NCBI GenBank assembly: GCA_036936605.1
Contig: JAUPFV010000005.1
Coordinates: forward strand, 50,612,742-50,676,741
Direction of reading: 5' to 3'
DNA from: Limnanthes douglasii subsp. nivea
Taxonomy: Eukaryota; Streptophyta; Magnoliopsida; Brassicales; Limnanthaceae
Length of the DNA: 64,000 nt
Shown here: piece by piece, positions 46,283-56,095 of the stretch
Numbering within the stretch: the stretch's first letter is position 1
Layout of the letters: each line of letters starts with the position of its first letter
Made by a program: the position numbers and the translations under genes
Notes under the pieces: generated by a model
Database searches by the model: none
Told to the model about the DNA's origin: nothing
Seen by the model: the letters and a program-made list of their open reading frames with translations, nothing else

Positions 46283-46957
46283 TGTTATACATTATCCGAA
46301 ATCGCATCAGATAATATATAACAAATCGCGGAAAAAATAATAAAACCCTTTTTGTTAGATTCATCTATAGAAGAAACAAAAATTAAGAATACTTACGGGT
46401 TTGCCTGCTGCTATCCATCTAGTATTCTCTAGCGTTCTTTTGCGTTCTTTAGCGATTCCACGTTCTCTGGCGATTCCGTTTATGAAACTAAGAGACCTGT
46501 AGAATCAGGTTAGAGAAGAAGGAAAAGGTTTCCAGACACTAAGGAAGCGGCCGTATTTCTGATTAGGGTTTAGAGTGATGAAATACCTAAACCTAGCCCC
46601 TTATTTATAGATTTTACAATGTGAAGCCCAACATTGTAAAGCCCATCCTATGTTACTTCCTTGTGTCCGGGACCATAACCCAATAAATTGATAATTCAAT
46701 TTATATCCCTGATTTATTAATTCAGGCTTAAGTGTTGAGATTTGGGCCCTCTTCATCACAGTGCCCAAATTCAACCCGGTTACCACACTTGAGCCCATAA
46801 CGCCTTTTTACTCATAGGTCCAATTTAGTTAATTAAATAATTAACTCGACTACTTTTAATTTGGACTTCCTTAAGACAATAACCGAATATGTTTATTTAG
46901 CATATCGGTCCAAATTATTATTAGTCTATAAATATATTAAATAAATATATTCCAACA
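46283..46957 (-). repeat. 5' LTR of Copia-2
   Basis: 675 bp, same length and, in my reading, same sequence as 40701-41375. Target duplication TGCTT follows at 46958-46962. Confidence 0.95.
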
Positions 46958-47104
46958 TGCTTGGCATTGAAAGTTTAATAATAATAAACCAGATATTTTG
47001 GTAGTAATATTATTACATAACTTAAGCTTGATCTGTAGCTTGTTCATCCCTAAACAAAATCTCTAGTTCTCTACTACACAACTACCCTTCTAAAAGTAGG
47101 TGTA

Positions 47105-47530
47105 TCAAATCTTCCTCACTGAAATCAGGACACCGTGTTCAGGTTCCACCAGCATTCTAAAAGTAGGAGAATGCCGATACTTATCAGACAAGCAGAATTC
47201 CAACTTGGAGATGACCATCGATATAATTATCTTCAACTCCACCATAGCCAAGTTTCTGCCTAAGCACAGTCGCGATCCCACACCAAAAGGTATATAGGTC
47301 TGCGGATGCTTACAAGCTTTAGACAAACCTTCCGCAAATCGTTCTGGCTTGAACTCGTTAGCATCGGCTCCCCAAATGTCAACATCTCTATGGAGAGATG
47401 GAATCAGCGTCCATACACAGGTCTCCTTGGGGATCACTATATTCCCAATTTGTATATCGGCTAAAGCTGCCCTTGATACAAATGGTGCTGGTGGGTATAG
47501 CCTTAGGGTTTCCTCAATCACCATTGTCAC
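47105..47530 (-). CDS. CYP714A: CYP714A-like exon 5 (heme-binding end)
   Basis: Follows acceptor AG at 47531-47532 (TGCAG on the minus strand). Carries ExxR, PERF and the heme-Cys loop, and ends at TGA 47105-47107. Confidence 0.92.
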   Translation of the reverse strand: MTMVIEETLRLYPPAPFVSRAALADIQIGNIVIPKETCVWTLIPSLHRDVDIWGADANEFKPERFAEGLSKACKHPQTYIPFGVGSRLCLGRNLAMVELKIIISMVISKLEFCLSDKYRHSPTFRMLVEPEHGVLISVRKI

Positions 47531-50500
47531 CTGCATGCCAAGAAAAATAGAATGTGTCAATGTATGGACTCGGGGTGAAAATTGCTATATCTATTTATGC
47601 ATTTAAGTATTACCGTTTTCAGCTGGTATATGGATTTAGCATCCGGGACACCGTTCTTGCAAAATTCCACCACCTCTTGGCGTGCACGAGACTGCCAATC
47701 TGGGTGTAAAGCGAGAAGCATCAGACACCAGGAGGCAGCTATTGCCGTTGTTTCATGACCAGCAAAGTAAATGTTTTTGCAGTTGTCGATGACAAACTTC
47801 TTATTGGAGACAGTAAGATTATCAATGTTCTCCACGTAGTCGCCATTTGATGCAGCTGCCTTCTCAAGTATAAGCAGCATAAAATCTTTCTGCTGCGAAG
47901 GGTTCTTTACGAACTCGTGATGTCTCTGTTTGACGGTCTCCCAAATAAGTGTATCGATCTCTTTTTCTAGTTTGCTTATCTTTATTTTCCTCACACCGCC
48001 ACATATCATGTCCCTGTATGTGTCCAAAACACGCATACAGTTAGATTATGAAAACAAAATTCCACCCTTAATATGCCTAATAATATATTAACGGTATGAA
48101 AGAAGCAGATGTATGTACCTGAAGGAAGTGACGCCAAATAGGAAGCTGTGTTCGGTGATAGCTAGTTGGATAGTCCTCAGCTTTGAGAAAATGTGTTTCC
48201 CTTCGGCATAAGAGCTTCCAAAACAAGCCCTGGATATTACATTTGCCGATAAGTTTCTTAAATCCATGTCTACCCTTATATCGGCTTCCTTCCCGTTTTG
48301 CTTCTCAACTCTTTCCTCCCATTCTCTTATCACTGGCTTTACCGATTCCACGATTATGCCTACCATACCCTATATATAAAACATATTCAAAATTAATATA
48401 TAGTATATAGACCATTCGGATAAAAATTGAAGGAAGATATATATATATATATATATAGTCACCTTGACTTTGTCCCCATGGAACTCGGGTGCAACAATTT
48501 TTCTTTGTTGCTTCCAGTGGTGGCCGTTGGACCTGATGATGCCGGTGCCGAGAATAGGGCCGAGACTTTTAGTGATATAAGGAACTTTGCCTAGGTCCAA
48601 CGAGGTGAATAGGTTGAGTCCCTTCACTAGCTCTGGCTCATTAACAAACAGATGCTGATGCCCCTGTTGGCGGAAAATATAAAACAACACTCTCTTTAAG
48701 ACAAACAAACAACTTTGATATAGATAGAAAAGGAGAAATATTACAAGACACTCTTAAACCTCACACAAAAAAGAGAAAATAATTTTCTAACACTCAAGAG
48801 AGCATTCTTGTCTCTCTTTTCTCTCACTCTAATTTTCTCTCTAACTTTGATTCTTGGTGTGTTTGTGTGATCCTCTAGATGGTGGGAGAGCTCCACTATT
48901 TATAGGAATATAGTGGAGACAAAGATCCACCATCCAAGAGGCTTTTGGATACTAACACACTCAACATCAATACTACACTCAAAGTTAAGGTGTTTCTTAC
49001 ACTCAATCTAAAAGAGTGTCTTGCACTCAACCTAAAGAACTAAATATTAATTTAAATGTTTCTAGAGTATTCTTTCTAGATGGGTCTTATTAAGTAGGTT
49101 GGACCCTTTGAGTGGTTGGGCCCTTTAAGTGGATCAAGTTTATGATCCAACACTCCCCCTTAAACTTGATCCCGTGACCCCTAGTAGTTTCCTTAATCGT
49201 TTGAAGTCTTCGCTTTTCAGTGGCTTGGTGAAAATATCAGCAGCTTGATCTTGTGTCTTCACATATTCAACTTGCACATCCTTTCTTGAAATACACTCCC
49301 TTATGTAGTGGTAGCGGACATCTATATGCTTGCTTCGATCATGGAATACTGGATTCTTGGCTAAGGCGATTGCTGACTTATTATCGACATAGATCTTAGT
49401 TGGCTCATGTTGTGTTAGGTCTATCTCCTTCAATAGATTTCTAAGCCAAATTGCATGACTAACACAGGTAGTGGCAGCAACATATTCTGCCTCACAAGTG
49501 GATAATGTGACTATCGGTTGTTTCTTTGACATCCATGTGAAAGCAATGTTTCCCATGAAGAATACAAATCCAGTAGTACTCCTTCGATTATCTATGTCTC
49601 CGCCCCAATCACTATCGCTATACCCAACAAGTTTGTAATCATTAGAAATGGAATAGAGTAATCCAAAGTCGATTGTACCTTTCAGATAACGAAGGATTCT
49701 CTTTGCAGCCTTGAAATGAGTTGTTGTTGGAGATTCCATATAGCGACTAACCAATCCAACTGCATGAAGAATATCTGGTCTCGTACAAGTTAGATAGCGT
49801 AGGCTACCCACCAAACTTTTGAATAATGTCGGATCCACACTTTCGCCTTCTTCATGCTTGGACATTTTGACTCCAAACTCCATGGGTGTGCTTATTGGGC
49901 TACAATTCTCCATCTTAAACTTCTTCAGGATATCTTTAGCATAGCTTTCTTGTGAGATGAAAATTCCATCTTTTTGTTGCTTAACTTCAATGCCAAGGTA
50001 GTACGCCATGAGCCCCAAATCTGTCATCTCGAATTCCTTCGTCATTACTTCCTTGAATTTATTGAACATGTTTGGGTTGCTTCCAGTGAAGATCAAATCG
50101 TCCACGTAGAGACACACGATCAAAATATCTCCATCTTTGATCTTGGTGTATAGAGCGTGCTCGTACGGACATTTGTTGAAGCCGTTCTCTTGGAAATACT
50201 TGTCGATTCTACTGTTCCATGCCCTTGGTGCTTGTTTTAGCCCGTAAAGAGCCTTCTTTAGCTTCAACACCTTGTCTTCGTGGCCTTTGACCTCATAGCC
50301 TAATGGTTGTTGAATGTAGACTTCTTCTTCAAGGACGCCATTTAGAAATGCTGACTTTACATCCATTTGTTGTATCTTCCACTTGTTTTGAGCTGCCAAA
50401 GAAATGATTAGTCTAATAGTTTCCAATCGGGCAACGGGGGCGAATACCTCATCATAGTCAATTCCCGCCTTTTGACTATAGCCTTTTGCAACAAGCCTCG

Positions 50501-53500
50501 CTTTGTGTTTTTCAATCTCCCCCTTAGCATTTCTCTTGGTTTTGTATAACCATCTGACGCCTATTTTCTTGCACCCTTTGGGAAGTGAGGTGAGTTCCCA
50601 TGTGTCATTCTTCTCGATGGCTCTAATTTCTTCATCCACCGCGTCTCTCCATTGTTTCTCTTGTGCAGCTTCTTGAAATGTCACTGGCTCACAATCAGCA
50701 AAGAGACAAAATAGTGTAATGTTATCCATTGGTTCGGTTACCTCATAAAGATCACTAAGGCTTCGGATACGTTCCACTGCTCTCTCATTTTGACTACCAT
50801 TTGATGATGATGAATGTGGTGAATCTCCATGAGTAGATGATATCGGTGAAGCATGTGGGGTTGCAACACCTACTGGTTGCTCATTTGTTATCTGTTCATC
50901 TTCTTCAATTTGGGGGAAAAATGTGAACTCATTTGTTTGAGACCCAAAATCCCATTCGCTTTCTTCATCAACTATCACGTCTCGGCTTATCACAACCTTC
51001 TTGTTGTTTGGGTTGTATAACTTGTAGCCTTTGGAACTTGAGTCGTAACCGATGAAGATAAAACTCTTGCTTTTATCATCAAGTTTGGTTCGTTGTTCGT
51101 CTGGTACATGGACATGGGCTACGCTTCCAAATACTCTCAAATGGGAAATTCCGGGCTTTCTTCCACTCCACGCTTCTTGTGGTGTCTTTCCCCAAACACT
51201 TCTTGTTGGAGATCGGTTGGACAAGTAGACCGCACATGCCACTGCTTCCGCCCAAAAATCCTTAGGCAGTTTCTTACTTTTGAGCATGCTTCGCGCCATA
51301 TCAAGGATTGTTCTGTTCTTCCTTTCTGCCACACCATTTTGTTGAGGTGATCTAGGAACTGTCAAGCGGCGACGAATTCCATGTGCTTCACAAAACTCTA
51401 GGAATTCATTGGATGTGAACTCCCCTCCTCGGTCAGATCTCATGGCTTTAATCTTATTTCCGCTCTCTTTTTCCAGAACTGCTTTGAACTTCTTAAATAC
51501 TCCAAAGACTTCAGATTTCTGTTTCAAGAAGTATACCCACGTTTTTCTTGAAAAATCATCAATGAAGAGAAGGAAGTAGTTACTTTTACCTAGAGAGCTC
51601 GGCTTGATTGGACCACACACATCGGTATGAATAAGCTCGAGAGGTTTATTAGCTCCTGACTCTGACTCCTTTGGAAAGCTTTTTCTGAATTGCTTTCCAA
51701 GTAAACATCCTTCGCATAACTGGTCAGGATGATTGATACACGGTAACCCTCTCACCATTTCCTTCTTTGACAATAACTCTAAACTTGAAAAGTTTAGATG
51801 CCCAAATCGAACATGCCATAGCCACGACGAATCTTTGTAACACGCCTTAAGACACTTTGCAACATCATTTTGAATATTCAAAGGAAACATTCTATTCTTT
51901 GACATTTGGACTTTAGCTATTAAGTCTCCTTTGTCGTCTCTTAGAAAAAGACTATAATTTTTCATATGAATATCATAGCCCTTTTCTAGTAGTTGTCCCA
52001 AGCTCAAAATGTTGTTTTTCATGCTTGGTACGTAGTAGACATTTGAAATAATTTGGTGACTACCATCTTTTGCACGAATAAGAATGTTACCTTTTCCTTT
52101 CACCGATATTTTGCTATCATCTCCAAAAGAGACATTTCCACTCACTGCTTCATTGATCTCTACGAACATGCTTCGTTTCCCACACATATGGTTGCTTGCA
52201 CCGCTGTCAAGATACCACGTGTTCTCTTGACCTTCATTAGTGCTTTTGTATGTTAGTAATAACATATCTTTTTCCTCCGTCTTCTCCTCGGCATAGTTGG
52301 CCCTCTCCTCAACTCTATTGTTGGGGCCTCTGCATTCGGAAGCATAATGTCCAAACCTTTGACATTTATAGCATTTGATTTGAGATTTATCATACCTCGA
52401 GTTCGTATTTCTTCTTCCACGACCTCGTGTTGAGCTTTCTCGTTTCTCGTAGTTGTAGTTGGAATTATTGTTGTAATTCCAGCCACGTCCACTGCCGTGA
52501 TAACCACCTCGTCCGCGGCCTCTGCCTCTGCCTTGGCTACGTTGGTTTCTATCATCTCCTTGATTTGCATGCATGTCCTTCAATTCTACTTTGAGGAGTT
52601 GCTCGGCGATCTCTTGCTTCTTCTTGTGCTTTTCTTCATAGGCTTGTAATGATCCTTGGAGTTCTTCGATCATCATTTTCTCCAAGTCTTTAGTTTCTTC
52701 AATCGTCACGACGATGTGCTCAAATTTAGGATCCAACGAGCGGAGTATTTTTTCGATTACTCTCACATCTTCTAACTTCTCACCATTTCTTTTTAATTGA
52801 TTAGAAACGGTTGCTACTCTTGAAAAATATTCCGAAATAGATTCAGACACTTTCATATGTAAGGATTCAAATTCACCTCTTAATGTTTGGAGGCGTACCT
52901 TTTTCACCTTTTCGACTCCTTTGTAAGAGATTTGTAATTTCTCCCACGCTTGCTTGGCGGAAGATGCGCTTGAAATTTTTTCGAAGCCATCATCATCTAA
53001 TGCTTGATAGATGAGGAAGAGAGCTTTTTTGTCTCTCTTTCTTGAATCCTTCAAATTTGTTTTCTCCTCGTGAGAAAGGCTTGCTTCATCTTCGGGTTCG
53101 TCAAACCCTTTATCTACGACATCCCACACATCATGTGCTCCAAGAAGAGCTTTCATCTTGATACTCCAATTATCGTAGTTGTTGTTGTTGAGTGTTGGAA
53201 CTTGGAAGGATGATACACCATTTGCCATATTTTTAAATATGTTGAATATTTAAAAACAAAATTTCCAATATGTTGAAAATTTAAAAACAAAATTTTGGAA
53301 AGAGCTTGTGGCTCTGATACCACTTTGTTGGCGGAAAATATAAAACAACACTCTCTTTAAGACAAACAAACAACTTTGATATAGATAGAAAAGGAGAAAT
53401 ATTACAAGACACTCTTAAACCTCACACAAAAAAGAGAAAATAATTTTCTAACACTCAAGAGAGCATTCTTGTCTCTCTTTTCTCTCACTCTAATTTTCTC

Positions 53501-54813
53501 TCTAACTTTGATTCTTGGTGTGTTTGTGTGATCCTCTAGATGGTGGGAGAGCTCCACTATTTATAGGAATATAGTGGAGACAAAGATCCACCATCCAAGA
53601 GGCTTTTGGATACTAACACACTCAACATCAATACTACACTCAAAGTTAAGGTGTTTCTTACACTCAATCTAAAAGAGTGTCTTGCACTCAACCTAAAGAA
53701 CTAAATATTAATTTAAATGTTTCTAGAGTATTCTTTCTAGATGGGTCTTATTAAGTAGGTTGGACCCTTTGAGTGGTTGGGCCCTTTAAGTGGATCAAGT
53801 TTATGATCCAACAGCCCCCCCATTGTGTATGTGTACACCGACCCTGCACAATTTCAATTTCAATTTCCGCATCTAAATCTAAATCCTTAAAAGTCTAATG
53901 TGAGCTTAAAAGTTAAAAAGTATCAGGACAACAGAAGTTTTGTATGAAAGCGGAAACATGCATCATGGGCAACACAGCAGAGAAACAGTTCGAAGCTACT
54001 TTCACCATACTGTACTGGACAGTCAATTAGAAATATGAAAACATTAAACATACACTTATTGAAAGTTTTTAATTGAACCATAGATTTTCCTAGAGTTAAA
54101 ATCTGCAATCTAGGGCACTAACTTTGAATAGGGTTGATATTAAAAACTCATTTATTTTACACCATTCGCTCCAAGTCGGTTGACCAAGTCAAAATTGATT
54201 TCAAAAGATAGTACTCCATCTTGAGGGTACTCCACTTCTTTAAATAAAATATAAAAAAGGACATAATTGTAGACAGGGCAGGGCTAAAAAAAAACCCATT
54301 AGAACAAAAACACTCTTAAAAAGAGAAAAAAACTACATTTTGTCGTTTTATTATAATTTCGCAGAACAATAAACCCATTAGAACGTTGACTAGTCTAACA
54401 ACGTATCAGCTAACAGAGATATATATGTGAACCCTAGTCAGTCCTATCAAAACCGACTTAGGTCAGAACAAGAACCGTAGACCTATCAAAACTCAAAAGA
54501 AATGAAAAAGAAGATTACCGTATTGTTTTCTCCATTCATCCAACTGAGGAAATAGAGTATGGGTGTAATCATGCGCGACGATATCGATGTGCGTTTTCTC
54601 CTTTGTTGCTGCGCTCAATCCAACTGTTTTGGTCTCGGGAGAGTTACCGTAGAGACAGGAAGGATGAGGTCCATCGATTCCTTGCATGTTCAGCTTCTTT
54701 TTAATGGTTTCCGATTTTCCTCTGGTGGATTTGTAGAGATGAATGGAATACACTAAGAATCCTATCGGGACTAAAAAACTCAAAACTTGATGAAATAAAG
54801 TTAAAAACTCCAT
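47105..54813 (-). CDS. CYP714A: Cytochrome P450, CYP714A-like, exon 2 split by Copia-3
   Basis: Five exons on the minus strand: 54519-54813, 53819-53843 plus 48463-48664 (split by Copia-3), 48119-48369, 47614-48013, 47105-47530. All junctions are GT-AG and in phase. Without the insertion and its duplicated GCCCC the total is 1599 bases, 532 residues, the normal CYP714 length. The N-terminal anchor helix begins [19 protein letters not shown]. Motifs: I-helix [13 protein letters not shown] (ExxR), FKPERF, heme loop [29 protein letters not shown] and the C-terminal [11 protein letters not shown] are very like CYP714A (ELA) proteins, ER enzymes that hydroxylate or deactivate gibberellins. I see no other lesion. 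With the 5.1-kb insert in exon 2 this allele should be null; the substrate is inferred from family. Confidence 0.93.
47614..48013 (-). CDS. CYP714A: CYP714A-like exon 4 (I-helix)
   Basis: Acceptor TACAG before 48013 and donor GGTAAT after 47614. Contains FAGHETTA and the [11 protein letters not shown] segment. Confidence 0.92.
48119..48369 (-). CDS. CYP714A: CYP714A-like exon 3
   Basis: Acceptor TATAG before 48369, donor GTACAT after 48119. Reads [19 protein letters not shown] and [18 protein letters not shown]. Confidence 0.92.
48463..48664 (-). CDS. CYP714A: CYP714A-like exon 2, 3' piece after Copia-3
   Basis: Begins at the Copia-3 edge in the glycine codons before [15 protein letters not shown] and ends at donor GTGACT. 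The 5' piece of the same exon is 53819-53843. Confidence 0.92.
48665..49152 (-). repeat. 3' LTR of Copia-3
   Basis: On the minus strand it starts TGTTGGATCATAAA. It contains a CTATAAATAG stretch inside a CCACTAT/ATAGTGG inverted repeat (near 48893-48916), the likely core promoter. The polypurine tract AAGGGGGAG precedes it. Confidence 0.95.
49140..53228 (-). CDS. Copia-3 gag-pol polyprotein, intact
   Basis: 1362 codons from [20 protein letters not shown] to a stop just inside the 3' LTR. Order: gag (UBN2 type, residues about 1-230), Arg/Gly-rich linker, zinc knuckle [14 protein letters not shown] near 285, protease [11 protein letters not shown] near 337, integrase zinc region ([15 protein letters not shown] to CEGCLLGKQ), DDE core (HTDVCGP, SDRGGEF, a [13 protein letters not shown] stretch), RT ([24 protein letters not shown] near 1050) and RNase H ([30 protein letters not shown]). 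All catalytic motifs are present and there is no stop, consistent with recent activity. The start follows the PBS by about 80 bases. Confidence 0.96.
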   Translation of the reverse strand: MANGVSSFQVPTLNNNNYDNWSIKMKALLGAHDVWDVVDKGFDEPEDEASLSHEEKTNLKDSRKRDKKALFLIYQALDDDGFEKISSASSAKQAWEKLQISYKGVEKVKKVRLQTLRGEFESLHMKVSESISEYFSRVATVSNQLKRNGEKLEDVRVIEKILRSLDPKFEHIVVTIEETKDLEKMMIEELQGSLQAYEEKHKKKQEIAEQLLKVELKDMHANQGDDRNQRSQGRGRGRGRGGYHGSGRGWNYNNNSNYNYEKRESSTRGRGRRNTNSRYDKSQIKCYKCQRFGHYASECRGPNNRVEERANYAEEKTEEKDMLLLTYKSTNEGQENTWYLDSGASNHMCGKRSMFVEINEAVSGNVSFGDDSKISVKGKGNILIRAKDGSHQIISNVYYVPSMKNNILSLGQLLEKGYDIHMKNYSLFLRDDKGDLIAKVQMSKNRMFPLNIQNDVAKCLKACYKDSSWLWHVRFGHLNFSSLELLSKKEMVRGLPCINHPDQLCEGCLLGKQFRKSFPKESESGANKPLELIHTDVCGPIKPSSLGKSNYFLLFIDDFSRKTWVYFLKQKSEVFGVFKKFKAVLEKESGNKIKAMRSDRGGEFTSNEFLEFCEAHGIRRRLTVPRSPQQNGVAERKNRTILDMARSMLKSKKLPKDFWAEAVACAVYLSNRSPTRSVWGKTPQEAWSGRKPGISHLRVFGSVAHVHVPDEQRTKLDDKSKSFIFIGYDSSSKGYKLYNPNNKKVVISRDVIVDEESEWDFGSQTNEFTFFPQIEEDEQITNEQPVGVATPHASPISSTHGDSPHSSSSNGSQNERAVERIRSLSDLYEVTEPMDNITLFCLFADCEPVTFQEAAQEKQWRDAVDEEIRAIEKNDTWELTSLPKGCKKIGVRWLYKTKRNAKGEIEKHKARLVAKGYSQKAGIDYDEVFAPVARLETIRLIISLAAQNKWKIQQMDVKSAFLNGVLEEEVYIQQPLGYEVKGHEDKVLKLKKALYGLKQAPRAWNSRIDKYFQENGFNKCPYEHALYTKIKDGDILIVCLYVDDLIFTGSNPNMFNKFKEVMTKEFEMTDLGLMAYYLGIEVKQQKDGIFISQESYAKDILKKFKMENCSPISTPMEFGVKMSKHEEGESVDPTLFKSLVGSLRYLTCTRPDILHAVGLVSRYMESPTTTHFKAAKRILRYLKGTIDFGLLYSISNDYKLVGYSDSDWGGDIDNRRSTTGFVFFMGNIAFTWMSKKQPIVTLSTCEAEYVAATTCVSHAIWLRNLLKEIDLTQHEPTKIYVDNKSAIALAKNPVFHDRSKHIDVRYHYIRECISRKDVQVEYVKTQDQAADIFTKPLKSEDFKRLRKLLGVTGSSLRGSVGS
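53310..53322 (-). other. Copia-3 primer binding site
   Basis: Minus strand TGGTATCAGAGCC, complementary to initiator Met tRNA, three bases inside the 5' LTR. Confidence 0.9.
53326..53813 (-). repeat. 5' LTR of Copia-3
   Basis: 488 bp, reads as identical to 48665-49152. Followed by target duplication GCCCC. Confidence 0.95.
53819..53843 (-). CDS. CYP714A: CYP714A-like exon 2, 5' piece before Copia-3
   Basis: Starts after acceptor TGCAG and reads GSVYTYTMG in phase with exon 1; Copia-3 then cuts the exon in a run of C (minus-strand G). Confidence 0.85.
54519..54813 (-). CDS. CYP714A: CYP714A-like exon 1
   Basis: ATG at 54811-54813, membrane anchor, then [19 protein letters not shown]. Ends at donor GGTAATC; the split Gly codon is completed by exon 2. 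The intron to 53844 contains no gene. Confidence 0.92.
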
Positions 54814-54895
54814 TTTAGGGTTTATGCTGCTTTCTCTCTCTAGATTGGTTTACTCAAGCTTACTGATTTAACTCATTTGGGTTTCTACTGATCCT

Positions 54896-54903
54896 CTTTA
54901 TAG
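54896..54903 (-). promoter_or_regulatory. TATA box of CYP714A-like gene
   Basis: Minus strand CTATAAAG about 85 bp before the ATG at 54813, with a CT-rich leader between (TCTAGAGAGAGAAAG). The stretch from 54904 to 55239 holds no other gene and is the likely promoter. Confidence 0.65.
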
Positions 54904-55239
54904 AGGAGACAGAGCCGACTTTAAATTTTAGAATCCAGGGGCGTTTAATTCTACCCTGTTTTTTTATTCATATTTAAATCACTACTTGACATAAAGAATG
55001 ATAGGTGGTCGGTAAAATTTGCATAATTGCAAATAAAAACCTGAATTTTTATAAATTATTCTTTTGCGTCCATGTTTTCTTTTCTCTTTTAGTTATATGA
55101 TTTGGAAAGTATTGTTTTGTCTTTTAAAACCAGAAATGAATGCAGTTGATTATAAAGAAGTACAGTTTCAGATAGTAGTTAATATTTTTGGATACTAATC
55201 AAGTAGCAACAGCAAACATGAGGCATCCCAAAGATACAA

Positions 55240-55857
55240 CTAACTGACCGACTCTTCAACTTCAAGACGGAGGTAGTCGGCATTGTTCAGAGGAGGTGGT
55301 GGCATGTGCATTTGCTGCATCGGTGGTCTTCCTCCCATCTGATGCTGAGGTTGTAGCAACCAACCGGGTTGCGGCCCTCCCATTCCCATCGGTTGTGGTG
55401 GCATCCTTTGAAAAACAGGACATTGGTTTTGTTGCGGAAGTGGAGGTGCCCTGAATTGCGGCATAGGTGGTGGACCCATTCCGGGTGGTGGCCCTGGTTG
55501 ACCCCGTTGATGTGGCTGATCCTACCATGGTGTTTGACCAGGTGCTTGAGGCGGCGGTGGGAATGGGTTACCTTGTGGAGGTAGGGGACGAAGCATTGAC
55601 ATTGGCATTTGACCGGGAGGGGCACCTTCTTCATTCCGGAATTCTACGAACTCATATCCTTGGTGAAGATTTGTCGGTCTATCCTTGGGAACACAGACGT
55701 TGACCACAGGTCAAGCTTGAACAAACAACTCTCATAGTAACTCCTCTGTTACCTGAGGATCGAGATTGCCGGCATAAGCTGTAGCATCTTGATTTCTTTC
55801 GGAAGAATGTTGCCCTACTAAATTACCTCCAAGACCAGGACCTATTCGAGTCGTTTT
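55240..55857 (-). pseudogene. SF3B4: SF3B4 (U2 snRNP splicing factor) pseudogene
   Basis: Intronless, truncated copy of splicing factor 3B subunit 4, a two-RRM protein of the U2 snRNP. The minus strand reads TTRIGPGLGGNLVGQHSSE, ERNQDATAYAGNLDPQ and VPKDRPTNLHQGYEFVEFRN, then jumps from the middle of RRM1 straight into the Pro/Met-rich C-terminal tail (GPPPGMGPPPMPQFR) to a stop at 55240. The start codon is lost (AAA before ACG ACT, 55855-55857). Trp and Gly codons in the first RRM have become TGA, and a stop lies near 55520. The rest of RRM1 and all of RRM2 are deleted. Lack of introns suggests a processed copy, though no poly(A) tail is visible. Confidence 0.87.
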
Positions 55858-55974
55858 TACCTATTCATTGCTCTTCTTGGCTTCGCTCTTCAAAAGTTGT
55901 CTCCCTCTTCTCTCTATGTGTTTCTTTCTATCTGCTTATAATTTGAAAAGAATTGAAACAAGCAATATATTTTA

Positions 55975-56095
55975 AGAGCTAATACTATTAAACGTGTTTA
56001 AGTTGGAAACATATTATAATATATTACAATTGTTATTTTATTTTTAATATAAAATAATTACCCTAGTTTTTAGACAATGATTATGTATCTTTTAA
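55975..56095. repeat. Repeat R, left part (split by MULE)
   Basis: Resembles 15530-15630. Its last 9 bases, ATCTTTTAA, are repeated after the MULE. Confidence 0.7.

Larger units (their letters stand above)
40701..46957 (-). mobile_element. Ty1/copia element Copia-2, recent but defective
   Basis: 6257 bp with 675-bp LTRs (40701-41375 and 46283-46957) that I read as identical, flanked by a perfect 5-bp target duplication TGCTT (40696-40700, 46958-46962). It lies on the minus strand: PBS at 46268-46280, a leader of about 1.2 kb with five hairpins, gag, then a pol that has lost the zinc knuckle, protease and integrase N-terminus and carries several stops. Inserted about 150 bp downstream of the P450 stop. 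Confidence 0.95.
48665..53813 (-). mobile_element. Ty1/copia element Copia-3, intact and recent, inside P450 exon 2
   Basis: 5149 bp. LTRs 48665-49152 and 53326-53813 are both 488 bp and read as identical. Target duplication GCCCC at 48660-48664 and 53814-53818. PBS and polypurine tract are in place, and a single uninterrupted 1362-codon gag-pol lies between them. Same orientation as the interrupted gene. By these signs the element could be autonomous. Confidence 0.96.

Noticed and set aside
55287..55703. Overlapping ORFs on both strands around the SF3B4 copy
   Set aside because: All are frame shadows of the Pro/Met-rich pseudogene tail.
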